64,000 bases of DNA, taken from the NCBI RefSeq assembly GCF_029784165.1, contig NC_073696.1, positions 242,714,892 through 242,778,891 on the forward strand, given 5' to 3'. Below the pieces are notes generated by a model, which worked only from the letters and a program-made list of their open reading frames with translations, did no database searches and was not told where the DNA came from. Origin of the DNA: Wyeomyia smithii (taxonomy: Eukaryota; Arthropoda; Insecta; Diptera; Culicidae). Below are positions 31,105 through 43,340 of this stretch, one piece after another; the first letter of the stretch is position 1; each line of letters begins with the position of its first letter. Position numbers and translations under genes: made by a program.

Positions 31105-34100
31105 TGGAGGCTAAACTAAATAATCCCGCGATGGCTGCCTCCACTACCAAACAAAACGAACCACCCCACCCCACGAATTAGCTAGAGGAAAATCGCAGCC
31201 TATTTGACCCTAAACATTTATCCACAAAAATGACAAAAAATGACTAAACCCATCCATTGTGATTATATCGTTCACAAACGGAAAAACGAACGAAAAGGTG
31301 GTTGATTGTCATTTCGGTACGCGAGCGTACAGCAGTAGTCAGAATCAGGGTAATATTCCACTCTATGCTGAGGTTGCATCCGTGCAGGTTACAGGAAACA
31401 AAAAAATTTAAAATCACGAGATTGAATTAGGCATGTTGCTCGATAAATTCTTTAAATAGGTAAAAAAATTAAATAGTATTAAAATTTAAATGAACAATAC
31501 TGTAAAAATTAGAAGAAGTAAAGCTTCAATGAAATATTTTGAACCATTTTCAATAAACAGATCCTGTTCGATTTTAGTACGAACGGTGCCATTTAATCAT
31601 ATATTTTGGCTTTTTCGTCTTTTCTTTAACCAATTTCAGCTCAATAACCGTCCAAAGAAAAACATTGAGCTCCTTTCTGTTGACGATGAAATTGGCCGGA
31701 ATCGGTCAACCAGTTTCGGAGTTATGGCAGGAATATATTCCAGTAATATAATGGTCATGATCAAAGCACTGCTTAGAACCATACTCATATCAATTGTCTA
31801 GGTGTCATAGGCCTTATAAGGACCTGTCCCGGTTAAGTTCTGGATACTCCCAGTTTATTGAGCCAAACTCCAAGCGATATCTCTAAGTCTTGGAATCCTA
31901 AAACTAGTTCATTAGTGGCTATATCTAGTGTCTATATCGTCATAGGCCACTTGAAAAGTAAAAAAATCATCGATTTTGACAACAAGAAAAAATCGAGCTG
32001 TTGTAAAATTGAACGGGGTCTGTATTACATTTTTCGTATATTCCCATTAAATGCGTTATTTGATTGGTTTCGAAATGTGATGTAAGTTTGAAAAACAAAA
32101 AAAGGTTTTTATTAATGTTTAAGTATCTTTTAGCTTTTAATACTATCGAGGTCAATGTAGCAATAAACATTACCCGTCACAAATGGTCGCACTCACGCCC
32201 GTCGACAGCTCAATCCCCCAGCTCACAATAAATCATCGGCCAATTATTATCAGCGATCCGTGGAAAGCGAATCTGTCCCGAGCATTTTCCGGACAATTTG
32301 ACTTACTGGGCCGTTTCGTTTTCTTTTCTCCTGTATGTGACCAGAAAGTGTCAACGTTCCGGATGATTAAGTGGCCAAATGAGACTGCGACCTTTATCGT
32401 TCCTATCTCCGTTGGCATTCATCATATAAGAGGATTTTCGTCTCTCCGGCGTTACTGCGATCGTGATAAGACCTACCAGCATCTATTTTCCTTTCTCGGT
32501 GGCTTGTGGATGGAGGGGATGATTTTCCACGCTAAGAAAAACATTTACCCGAAAATGTCGGGAATTTGGTCAATCATCTGTTATCTTTTAGGGGATGAAA
32601 CAGTGGCAAGGAAGTTCACCTTAACTTCCTAGTCATGCTCTTTCACCTCTTCGTGATTAGTGGCGTAGTTTCTTTCGAGCGTTAGCTCATTTTTCTTTGA
32701 GGGGGAAATGATGTATCATCTGCTGTAGTGATGGAATGAGACCAGCAAGGGCAAGCATTTGTTTTTTTTTCCTGCTTTCTTTCGCGTGAATAGTTGGAAA
32801 ATTGGGTGTCGAAGTAGCCCAAACACAATAACTATGTGTTGGCAGAAGTTGCGTGATAAGAGAAAAATTTTGCTAATGAATCAGGGACATGCAGATGGCC
32901 GCATGACGAACCTGACAGACGAATGGCTAGCTAGCTAGTGTTGAATTCGAGATTTCCATTTCATTGTGAAAACTCCTCCCTGTGTTATTTCAAAATTGTT
33001 TTCATGCATTCTGCCACAATTGAACAGCATTCAAAGCACATATGCCATCATCCTATTGGTATCCGCATTCCACTCACGTAATGGGAACAGATTCAATTTG
33101 CAAACGCACCTTTTCAAAAAAAGGAACAGTATCACCAATACCGCAGCACGTATGGCCTTTCATAAAACTTTATGACCCAGGTAACGACCATGGCGGTGTG
33201 GGTGGGTGATATTTATCAAAAAAACAGATCTCCACTTTTTGATACACACAGATTCGGGCGACTGCCGTGCGATGAAGCTCTGGATAACCGCGGAGGGTGG
33301 AATCTGCGCAAAAGGAACAGATCAAACGTTTGAACTTGTGTTTTTTTTTCGGTGAAATGAAGGCTACCAGGAGCAAAAAAACTTTTTCAATCCATTTAAT
33401 CAGGATAAAACGAGAGACACTGCGGCGACGAACCATCAAAAGGACGAGAAATTTCCTCTCATCGAGCGGCCATTCATTGCGATTTGGCATAATTCATTAG
33501 CCTTTAATCCAACTGATTGAGTCTGGCATGCCAACGGCAGGCAGCTTATTGTGCTGCTGTCCTGGATGCATTTGATTTCTCAATTGAACGAGTTTTGTTA
33601 ATTCGAATTTGAATTGGAGTGCTTCGGTAGGTCAAATCTCTGTTAGCCATTTACAGTTTTCCATATATAATCTAATTATAATGTGTCAGAATTGCAATAG
33701 AAGTGAATTTGACGTTCCCAGTGATTTCATATTTTTACAGTATTTGAACAAGTTTAAATTTCTTACTATTCAACTCAAATTACCAGTTTGCTGGTGTTCC
33801 TACTCAAAATAAATATAAAAAAGTTTTTAGTTCGACATTCTATTGGGCCTACAATTTTTAGAATCAGTAGTTGCTGAGTACAAGAGAAAGACTTCTGTTA
33901 AAAACTCATGCAATTGGTTCACCATTCATGTAACTTTATTAGTGCTTAATTCTTTGACATACTTACTATTATGTTGCCGCACGTTTTCCACCTAATCACA
34001 TCAACAAACAATAAGTGTTCCACTCACCTCAATCGAGACTTTTCTTTCGCAACAACCCCTAACTGAGTGATCTGAAACCAACATCCACCCCTTTGCTCTC

Positions 34101-35885
34101 AGACAAACATTCCACCCCATCGCAAATATCATATCATTCCGAGATAATAACTGTAAAGGCAATTACTGCTACCGTGTTCACAGATATTCACATCTGTTTC
34201 TGGTTGCCACACACTCGCTTGCTTACTCATATGTGGGGATTATTGTACGTATACGCTCTTCTTTCTGCCAACTTACATGACACACTGAAAAAGGGGTAGA
34301 AAATCCCTGCAAGAATTCCAAGTCACGCCGCTTGCGATACTTTCCAGCTATCTAGGTTTCAACAGAAGGGACTTAAAATTTAATGAACTTTCTCGTGCGA
34401 AAAGCGGCAAAGACGCAACTTAAATTTCAGCCCAGATTTTATTTCGCTCGGCTAAACCGTAGACAGTGATTGCTGACTGTTGCAGTTTCACCGGCAATCG
34501 GCCGGCAGGACCCTTACTGCAAGAAGCAAGAACAACGGGTCAAAAAGTTTAGATTCCGCGGATCGAGTTCCGGCAAGGAAAGCCATTATCATGAATTTTA
34601 ACGGACTCGGAACGACGAAAGCGTCGGTCGGCCGGCTGATAGAAGGGTCGAGCGAGAGAACGCCCACGTTGGAGGAAGGATACTTTCTGCTGTTTTGAAA
34701 GCGCATAAATCATATCGTCGGAAAAGTTGAAACTATCTTCCAGCGCACTCCTAAGGAAAGGATACTCGTAAGGTTATTGGAAGGAACCGAGTGTAATAGG
34801 GGAATGCAGAGCGGTCGTGTTGTATTACCCCGAGATGGGGTTAGAGCAAAGTTTATTTTTGAGCATTGGAGTGTAAAATATGTGAATCAGTAACATTATT
34901 TTGAATTCTACTCTCAGGCTTATTCAGAACTCATTTTCATCCGTAAACTTGAGAAATTGTCAACTTTGAAATATTTTACAACGCTATACCCTATGAAGAA
35001 AATCTCTTCTTAGCTGTCAGTTGACGCCCAACCCATTAGTGATGGAACCGTCGTAATTTAGGCAGACATCAAATTGCCGTTTTGGTCTCGCTTGTCCAAG
35101 CGGTTTTATATGTGGACAAATGAAACGTTACGCCTCTGCCCAGAGCAAAGTGGCTCTCAGGAACATTTATCGCAATACGAAATTCGGAGTCAAAAAATTT
35201 ATAACTATGCTTACAAATTCATGGTTCAACTCCAATTTTTATCCAAATAAAAATTTGAAACCACAAACTAAATTTCAATTCCAAGTTAACCCTAAAATAA
35301 TCATTTTGTTCGACCAATCCAGTCCAAATCCAACTTTTAATCCATGTCCATACATTTTATTTTCTAATTCAGTTTTGTAATTCAAATGTAGCCTTAGAAA
35401 CCAAATTCATTTTAATCGAAACCAATCGCGAAATTGAAATCCAACTCCTAACTCAGATTTCATGATAACTTTCAAATACAAAATTATCTTTAACTTTCCA
35501 TTCCAACTTTGAAACCAAAAACCAACAACGACTCCAGTTGTAAGAGGATCAATTCAACATGGTAATTATTAAAATTGAATTTAAATCCTAATCTAAACCA
35601 AAATTTCAAACTCAATGCAGCTTTGAAATCCTTAACTCAAGTGCAACTTTGAAATTCAGATAAAGTTTAGGAATCCCATGTATATTTAGAAAACCCATAC
35701 TAAAATATGAATCAAATATAATAAATTGGTTTTTACTCTGTTATCTAAATCCAAATCAAACCTAAAATCTCGATCTAACGAATTCAACCTTAAAAGACAA
35801 ATTTCACTTTAAATTCGTCATTTTAAAAATGAAACTCCGATATTGTAATGTTACTTTAGATTCTAAATTTTCTTGTACATGGGGC
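31105..35885. other. Long intergenic stretch, no convincing gene
   Basis: The longest frame (32183-32632, 149 residues) lacks motifs and a clear start context, and I do not call it. The stretch 32640-33600 is of mixed composition and may be unique DNA. 35160-35870 is an A+T-rich degenerate 'AA(A/T)TCCAA' repeat. No RNA gene seen. Confidence 0.45.
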
Positions 35886-36612
35886 AGACGACTTCCTCCA
35901 TTCACTCGTCTGACAGTTTTTCTTCCTCCCAAATTATGGAAATGACCCATTTCAGCGCTCTAGCCAGCTCCTCTCTCCTATGTTTAAAGAGCTCGCTCGG
36001 CAGTCCACCTTTGCCTGCGGCTTTGTTGTTTTTCAGTTTTCCGATTTCACAAAGAATTTTACTCGTGTCGTCGTTGCGATGTTCCCGATAGCTGTGCGAA
36101 TGCGCCAAGCCCCTCCACCGTGGGTCTGGGGGTCCCGAAGCTGCTTGATGTTAAGCCTCGGGTTTCGGCGATGTCGTGCGTGGTATACGGTCGACAGTTT
36201 TGAGCGCAAAGTTACCGCAAATAGGTAGTGGAACGTTTGTAATGTCTGAGAAGAACCGGCCGTCAATGAGAACATGGTCAATTTGGTTTGCTGTACGTTG
36301 ATCAGGTGATCTCCAGGTGGTTTTGTGGATGTCTTTTTGGGAAAAGAAGGTACTTCGGACTGCCAGTCCTCGAGAAGCTGCGAAGTTGAATCATCGCTGG
36401 CCGTTGTCGTTTGTCACGGTGTGCAGACTGTGCGGGCCGATCACCGGCTTGTATATGTTTTCCCTACCGATCTGAGCGTCCATGTCCCCGAAGACGATCT
36501 TGATGTCTCTACGCGAACAGCTATCGTAGAATTTCTCCTGTGCGTGCGGAGAACGCTTCTTTCTCTACATCGCACAGTGCCCGGAAGCCGGACAAAACTC
36601 AATTTCTAGTTA
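35886..36612 (-). pseudogene. RTE-like LINE endonuclease-to-RT relic, minus strand
   Basis: Read on the minus strand from about 36610: 'IVFGDMDAQIGRENIYKPVIGPHSLH' (the GDMNAQ-type catalytic strand, with Asn changed to Asp), 'NDNGQR', 'STFFSQKDIHKTTWRSPDQ' and 'QIDHVLIDGRFFSDI' complete the endonuclease. After a shift, 'ILCEIGKLKNNKAAGKGGLPSELFK' and 'WEEEKLSDEWM' begin the reverse transcriptase, which is cut off near 35890. In this copy the middle survives, complementing the copy at 25.5-29.5 kb, which lost it. Several stops make it inactive. Confidence 0.75.
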
Positions 36613-37620
36613 TTGATATTTTATATTTTTCTGTATTGAAAAACGTGTTTTCCTAATATCAAGACAATTAGATGAAATTTGAATTTTTGAGAGCACTTCA
36701 AACATGATTGAGTCATGTTATTTCAATGATTTCTTCGCTCAGAAATCACATATTGGGGTTTAATTTAACTAGTAAATACTCACCTAATTCTTATTCGAAT
36801 TCAATGCGATAGATTGCATTTTGAAGATAAATGATCAAAATTGTATTTCGTGTTGAATGTTTTTTATGATTCATCATAACTTTTGGAAAGTGTTTGAAAT
36901 ACCTATTGAGTGTTTTGAAAAAAAAAATTTTTTTTTGTACGATCTAACCCATCGGTTCACACAGGACGCATAGTATGCATTTCATAAGAAATTTTCTCTG
37001 CTTTTCGAATATTAAGGCCCCATTTTGCCCCTTCCTAACCCGCTGAACAAAAATTTTAATTGAAAATAAAATAGTTTGAATGAAGGCGCATGGTGATTTG
37101 TGAAAATTGCGTTGTTTTACAGAAGTAGTTAATAGTTTCATAAGGCTGTACTAGAAGAGTATCATCAGCTTACGCTCAGATGTTGAAACAAGGTAAAAAA
37201 ACACAAGGTAAAAAAACATAATATTATAATATTATATTATTAAAATCACGAAAATTATATTTTTTTTTCAAACCAAAGCATTTGGTTGTAACATTTATTG
37301 TCAGTATAATTATGACTTATGACAGGAAATCAAAAAATCTTCCACCTCTTTTTTTTGAAAACATTTTTCGATTTAGGATTGTTGTGTCTAAAACTTGAGA
37401 CTATCGGATCTGACATAATTCGCAGCTCACGAAACATGTCACCGATAGTTCTCTCACGTGATCCTTTCCAGGCACTATTTTCTCATGTTTTCCGGATTTC
37501 TTCATTCATGCTTTCTTGGGCTTCTTCCGAAAGTTTGTCAATGGGATTTGAAGATTAAACGCTCGTTTCTCATTTGTTAATTAGTAATTTGTGTACCATT
37601 GTGTGCCAGCTATACATTTC
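36613..37620. other. Intergenic, no gene seen
   Basis: A+T-rich DNA. Includes A/T homopolymers near 36920 and a short duplicated 'AAGGTAAAAAAACA' near 37190-37220. Confidence 0.5.
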
Positions 37621-37634
37621 TACGTAATAATCAA
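37621..37634. repeat. Target-site duplication, left copy
   Basis: TACGTAATAATCAA directly precedes the T run that is the complement of the LINE poly(A) tail. The identical 14 bases lie at 41117-41130. Confidence 0.85.
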
Positions 37635-37871
37635 TTTTTTTTTTTTTTTTAAGGGGGGATTTGTTAGTAGCTTAAGTATTTATGATAAATATTAGTAAAT
37701 AATGAGTATGTGTGTCCAATCACAAATGGTGACTTCTCAACACTGTTAGAAATTTGTAATTTTAATTGTTAGGATTTGTTTGCTTTCGCAATTAGGACTT
37801 ATCATTCGTAGGGATTTAAACCTACTTGTCAGAAAAGGGGAAGTAAACTTACAACTAACTTAATTGCTAAC

Positions 37872-40533
37872 TTATTGGCTATAAAGAGAGCTTATCGTAG
37901 CAATTGAGGATTGCAACGATTTTTGTCGAAAATTGTTAATAATTTTATTTGACATAGCTTCTAATGGTTCAACACCAGTAAGTCTATGTAATTCGAGTGT
38001 ACCAAACCAAGGAGGACGCTTCAAAATCATTTTCAGAATTTTATTCTGAATCCTTTGGAGCGTTTTCTTCCTTGTTGAACAGCAACTTGACCAGATCGGT
38101 ACAGCATAAAGCATTGCTGGTCTAAAAATTTTTTTTGTAAATCAAAAGTTTGTTCTTTAAACAAAGTTTAGAATTCCTGTTAATGAGAGGATATAAACAT
38201 CTCGTATATTTGATGCACTTGGCTTGTATACTCTCAATGTGCTCTTTGAAAATAAGTTTTTTATCATAAATTAGTCCCAAGTACTTAACCTTGTCGGACC
38301 AACTTAAAATAACCCCATTCATCTTGACAACGTGATTATTGTTTGGCTTGAGGAAAGAAGCCCTAGGCTTATGCGGAAAAATTATCATTTGAGTTTTAGA
38401 AGCATTGGGAGAGATTTTCCACTTTTGCAAGTAGGAAGAAAAAATATCTAAACTTTTCTGCAATCGACTGCATATGACACGAAGACTTTTTCCTTTTACG
38501 GAAATGCTTGTGTCATCGCAGAACAATGACTTTGTGCATCCTGGAGGCAAATCAGGAAGATCTGAAGTGAATATGTTGTACAGGACTGGACCCAAGACTG
38601 AACCTTGAGGCACACCTGCTCTGACAGGAAATCTATCAGATTTTGAATTCTGATAGACAACCTGCAGAGTTCGATCAGTAAGATAATTTTTTAAAATTTT
38701 GATTAGGAAAATTGGAAAATTAAAAGTTTGCAATTTCGCAATCAAACCTTTATGCCAAACACTGTCGAATGCTTTTTCTATGTCTAAAAGAGCAGCTCCA
38801 GTGGAATAACCTTCAGATTTGTTAGCTCGTATCAAATTAGTAACTCTGAGCAATTGATGAGTTGTGGAATGCCCATGGCGAAATCCAAACTGTTCATTTG
38901 CAAAAATTGAATTTTCGTTGATGTGTGACATCATTCTGTTAAGAATAACTCTCTCAAACAGTTTACTTATTGAAGAAAGCAAACTGATTGGTCGATAACT
39001 TGAAACTTCAGCTGGGTTCTTATCCGGTTTTAAAATGGGAGTAATTTTTGCATTTTTCCATAATTTGGGAAAATATGCAATTTTGAAGCAGCAATTGAAA
39101 ATTTTCACCAAAAAATCCATTGTGCTCTCAGGGAGATGTTTGATTAGTATATTAAAGATTCCATCGTCACCAGGTGCTTTCATATTTTTGAAATTTTTAA
39201 TAATTGATTTAATCTCATTCAAGTTAGTTTCAATTATTTCTGCAGGTAAAAAATTCTGGGAAGAAATTAAATCAAATTGACGTGTGACTTCATTTTCAAT
39301 TGGACTCACAAAATTCAAATTTGAGTTATGAACACTCTCAAACTGCTGAGCAAGTCTTTGAGCCTTTTGTTCATTGGATACAAGAAAACGTTCACCATCT
39401 TTTAAAACTGGAACAGGCTTTGAAGGTTTCTTAAGAATCTTCGACAGCTTCCAAAATGGTTTTGAATATGGTTTCAATTTTTCAACTTTAGTCTCAAAAT
39501 TTTGATTTCTCAGAAGAGTAAATCTATGTTTAATCTCTTTCTGTAAATCTTTATAAATAGTTTTAAAAACAGGATCACGAGAACGTTGATATTGACGTCT
39601 GCGGACATTTTTCAAACGAATTAGAAGTTGAAGATTTTCGTCAATTATTGGTGAATCAAATTTCACTTGAGCCTTTGGAACAGAATAATTCCTGGCATCA
39701 ACAATTGCACATTTTAATGCTTCCAAAGCGGAATCAATATTCACTTCGTTTTGCAAATCAAGCTCATTATTGAAATTTCTCTCAATATAGTTTTTGTATC
39801 TTTCCCAATTAGCTTTGTTATAATTAAAAACAGAGCTCATAGGGTTTAAAACTGATTCATGTGATAAAGAAAAAGTTATTGGAAGATGGTCAGAATCAAA
39901 GTCAGCATGTGTGATCAAATCACTACATACATGACTTTGATCTGTCAGCACCAAATCAATTGTTGAAGGGTTTCTTACAGAAGAAAAGCATGTAGGACTA
40001 TTCGGAGACAAAATAGAATAGTATCCTGAAGAACAATCATTGAATAAAATTTTGCCATTGGAATTACTTTGAGAATTATTCCATGAACGATGTTTAGCGT
40101 TAAAATCGCCGATTATGAAAAATTTCGAACGATTTCTGGTGAGTTTTTGTAAATCACCTTTAAAATAATTTTTGAGCTCGCGTGTGCATTGAAATGGTAA
40201 ATATGCTGCGGCAATAAATAAAATCCCAAGTTCAGTTTGAACTTCAATTCCCAAAGTTTCAATAACTTTCGTCTCAAGATGGGGAAGAGCACGATGTTTG
40301 ATTCGGCGATGAATAACAATTGCAACTCCACCGCCGGAACCCTGAATCCTATCATATCTATGAACCACGTAATTGGGATCATATTTTAATTTTATTTTAG
40401 GTTTCAAAAATGTTTCAGTAATAATTGCAATATGCACATTATTTACTGTTAAAAAATTAAAAAGCTCATTCTTATTGGCCTTCAATGAGCGAGCATTCCA
40501 ATTTAATATTTTAATTGTTTTATTTAAAATCAT
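37872..40533 (-). pseudogene. LINE ORF2: endonuclease and reverse transcriptase, one frameshift
   Basis: The main frame (40533-38122) encodes 803 residues. N-terminal AP-type endonuclease, residues 8-225: 'NWNARSL' (N13), 'TETFL' (E40), 'GDFNAKHRSWN' (D143, N145) and 'SDHLPI' (D215, H216), all the expected catalytic positions. Reverse transcriptase, about 480-760: 'SYRPISLLS', 'LLDIEKAFDSVWH' (D584), 'AGVPQGSVLGP', then F-C-D-D at 671-674 in place of the usual FADD. A single extra base in an 8-A run near 38130 ends the frame early; the remaining 80-odd residues ('YAVPIW', 'LHRLTGVEPL') are open in the next frame to 37872. The enzyme core is intact, so the frameshift removes only the C-terminal domain. 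In life ORF2 nicks the target and copies element RNA there. Confidence 0.85.
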
Positions 40534-41116
40534 TGCTAAATTTTAAATTAGAAACAATTTTAATAGTAAAATTTGTGCCTATTTGAATGGCTTCAAACAT
40601 TGATTTTGCCTGCAACATGGCGTTCATAAGATCGAACATTGCCTGTTGCAAAAAAGAAAGTTTACCTGCCGTAATAGGCCCCAGGCAGTTGACATTAGAA
40701 AAAATATTTTCGGCAGCAATATTAGCTGGAGTAATAGGTGTACAATTATTTTCTAGCGTGTTTTGCTTACCCATATTAACAGTCATTTTCGAACTACCAA
40801 CACTAGGCGGTATAATGTTCGAACTACCTGTAACCTGTGCATAAGTTAAACGGGTATGCAAAGGAGTAGGTAAACTATGCGTCAATGGTACGCTTGGAGA
40901 ATTTTGTTTTGAAGTTGGTTTTAATTGAGAAATTGAATTTTGTTTACCTTGCCTTGCCTTAACAATTGCTAAACGGACTGGGCATTGATAAAAATTTGAC
41001 ATATGGTTGCCGTTACAATTCGCACAGCGAAAATTTTTACTCTCTTTCACAGGACATGTGTCCTTTTTGTGAGAAGAGTCTCCACAATTAAGACATTTTT
41101 GGTCCATGTTACAGAA
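40520..41116 (-). CDS. LINE ORF1 (nucleic-acid-binding), 5'-truncated
   Basis: The remaining C-terminal part of ORF1 carries two zinc knuckles, C-x2-C-x4-H-x4-C (CLNCGDSSHKKDTC) and C-x2-C-x3-H-x6-C (CANCNGNHMSNFYQC), then a polar S/T/P/Q-rich tail. In Jockey elements ORF1 is a gag-like chaperone that binds element RNA. The last Cys of a third, first-position knuckle survives at the truncation. An open frame extends to an ATG at 41149, but those residues are encoded by the target duplication and flanking DNA and lack knuckle residues, so that start is not native. The ORF1 stop overlaps the ORF2 start by 14 bases. Confidence 0.8.
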   Translation of the reverse strand, partial: FCNMDQKCLNCGDSSHKKDTCPVKESKNFRCANCNGNHMSNFYQCPVRLAIVKARQGKQNSISQLKPTSKQNSPSVPLTHSLPTPLHTRLTYAQVTGSSNIIPPSVGSSKMTVNMGKQNTLENNCTPITPANIAAENIFSNVNCLGPITAGKLSFLQQAMFDLMNAMLQAKSMFEAIQIGTNFTIKIVSNLKFSNDFK

Positions 41117-41130
41117 TACGTAATAATCAA
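41117..41130. repeat. Target-site duplication, right copy
   Basis: TACGTAATAATCAA, identical to 37621-37634, marks the true 5' boundary of the LINE and shows insertion by target-primed reverse transcription. Confidence 0.85.
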
Positions 41131-42467
41131 CTTTTTTATCACTCAGCATCGTTGGTAGCAGCGTTCGAATTAGCTGGATTAAATTTAAATCGACTCCTGT
41201 TATCTCTAAAGAAACTTCTGCATTGGAAAAAACGTCTTACTGTAACACCGTTATTGCTATTGCTGAAGCCAGCGCACGGTTTGTCGATATATAGACCAAA
41301 ATAATGTTTTTGAATTCGCTGTTCGTACCTGTTTTCAAATATTGAGAATAGGTAATGTTTCCATTTAATTCTATACGAAAATTTTATATTGAATTTAAGT
41401 TCAATATTCAATATTAAATTTAAATATGATATGAAATCTGCTCTCTGAAAAAACTGCGAATATTGGCAAATCAATTCTAGTCTGCACACGGACTCCAAAA
41501 ATCTGAAAATGCAGATAAATTTGCATGTCTCGTATCCCTGATTATTATAATACGTCTCATATTAACTCATTAATCTGATAAATCATATTTTGACCATGTT
41601 AAACGACGTATTTTTGCTTAGACTTAAGTTTTTTAAATCTATTAAAATGGGACCATTTTTCATATTTCATCACATATTATACTTTATAATCCGTTTCGGG
41701 TGCACATTTCTTTTTAAAAAGTATAGCGTGGAAAAAAGACAGAACAGTCAATTAATAGCAGTAGCGTTTTTAAAAGAACAGCTAATTACACACAGCATTG
41801 ATGTTACATGCATGAATATTTCTTTGTTTTTAATTCACGTATTTTAATTCAACGTAAACATAAAATCATTTCCATCGTTTTTTTGGTTATTTATTTATTT
41901 ATTTATTTCGTCAAGCAAATGTAGACTACATACAATATTTCATTACAGTTGTTACTTATAGTGTTTTGAATATAAAAATAAAAACATGCGTCGTATTAAT
42001 TGAGGCACGATCGCAGTTTTCCAACTGCGAAATTTGGCACACAATCGACTTGTCACAATCACAATCGACCCATTTTGACAATTTGTACGGATTTCTTATA
42101 TTTGCATCGCCAGAAAACTATACTGGCGCCGTACTTATTTAAATTATAATTATAATTGAAATTTTAAATTATTATTTTGAAATAATTTATTATCATTGAT
42201 AATTTTACATTATATTTATTATTCTCAGATTTGCTGATGATTGCTGGACACTCAAACATAACAAAAGATGGGAATATAAATGAATAATGATTTACATGAA
42301 AACACTACAACATAATTTAAGTCAAAGGAAAACATTAATTGCACTTTAGGGAGATATTTTTCTGACTTTTTGAACTTTTGATACCAAAATTGATTTTTGC
42401 ATCCAAAAATCAACCTAATAAGAGTTTTTATGCTTATTGAATGAACATTCTGGTTTTTGTCCGAATT
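41131..42467. other. Intergenic, A+T-rich
   Basis: This is the original target DNA of the LINE plus an A+T-rich stretch with a (TTTA)n microsatellite near 41888-41908. The minus frame at 41139-41498 has no recognised motif. Confidence 0.5.
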
Positions 42468-42915
42468 TTGTTCGGAGACCCGTGTGCTATACACGACACT
42501 CACCCTAAGAAGCATAAATAAAATGCAATGTTCTATATCACCCGCGAGCCGATATGGATCACCACGCGAAGGACGACAAGGAGAACTAGGTCAGGTGTAC
42601 ACATGCGATAAGACTTCATCGAAGCGATCGTACCGCTTTGTGTTATGTTGGTGTTTACTTTTTGATCCACTGCGTACGTTCTTTCTCGGCTCGCGATTAA
42701 CCAAAACAATAACGTTCAATGATTCCGGTACTAAGTTAGCAATTGCCAGAATACAGAAACCGTTGCAGCCGTCCCAGGCGTCTGATTTCATACTTATGTG
42801 TAATTAGTATTGATTACTTATGTGTAATTAGTATTGATAGTATTGATTTAACATTCTATATAAAGGGCTAAGATGATCCTGAATAAATCAGTCTTGAAGT
42901 GCATTCAGACTTTGT
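42468..42915 (+). mobile_element. Probable LTR (solo or truncated), + orientation
   Basis: The sequence begins TGTTCGGAGACC, carries a 24-bp tandem duplication (42791-42814, 42815-42838) in a U3-like position, a TATATAAA box (42857-42864) and AATAAA (42882-42887) only 25 bases later, then T-rich U5-like DNA. That compact order is typical of insect LTRs. The 3' end and a primer-binding site were not identified. It points opposite to the Gypsy pol relic beside it. Confidence 0.45.
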
Positions 42916-42958
42916 TTGATTTCGCTGAGCTCCTTCGGGATACCTGAAACCGAAGTCC

Positions 42959-43340
42959 TTACTGAGTGCACTGTGGAGTATAATCCAGACACTGCACGAA
43001 CTGGCCGAATGTCCACTTCCGTTTAGATCCTCCGACGAAATACAAAATATTATACCCGCCACTGTGCATCGGGGGGTTTGGGTGTAACTGGCGAGACATA
43101 GCATTTCGTAATTCAGCCGTTCGCTCCGGATCAAACGCTGTTTGAGCCGCCCCTAACATGGAGAACAGACGCTCAGGCAAGCTGCTCTCCGAGGAGTACA
43201 GCTCCCCCTTTCCTGTCAGCATACGATCGATTACGATTTGTCGATTTGTCAGTATCGTTCCACGTTCGCTCTCGTACAGTGTTGCAGCATTCTCGCCCAT
43301 TCTTCTGTTGGACTAACTGTTTGCAGAGCGTGGTTGTGAT
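42959..43340 (-). other. Open frame of unknown origin between LTR and pol relic
   Basis: The frame at 43300-42959 (113 codons) has varied composition ('TNRQIVIDRMLTGKGELY', 'AELRNAMSRQLHPNPP') and could be a retroelement protein fragment, but I cannot assign a domain. It abuts the point where the RNase H domain breaks off. Confidence 0.3.

Larger units (their letters stand above)
37635..41116 (-). mobile_element. Juan-like (Jockey clade) LINE, 5'-truncated
   Basis: This 3.48-kb non-LTR retrotransposon on the minus strand is bounded by identical 14-bp duplications. Its 3' end is a run of about 16 A (T on the + strand, 37635-37650) after a 220-base 3' UTR. The 5' end falls inside ORF1, exactly after the first zinc knuckle would have been encoded, so the copy lacks the 5' UTR, promoter and most of ORF1. 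ORF2 is whole except for one frameshift near its end. It is the youngest-looking LINE in the window. The Juan assignment rests on protein style; Jockey clade is secure. Confidence 0.85.

Noticed and set aside
32183..32632. 149-codon open frame, at first sight a small gene
   Set aside because: No signal peptide, domain, splice sites or repeat structure; composition is like the surrounding DNA.
36325..36609. 94-codon + strand frame
   Set aside because: It is antisense to the RTE-like endonuclease relic.
41131..41149. ATG at 41149 as the LINE ORF1 start
   Set aside because: It lies outside the target duplication, and the residues it adds lack the first zinc knuckle.
41139..41498. 119-codon minus frame as upstream ORF1
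   Set aside because: It lies in a different frame and outside the element boundary, with no recognisable domain.
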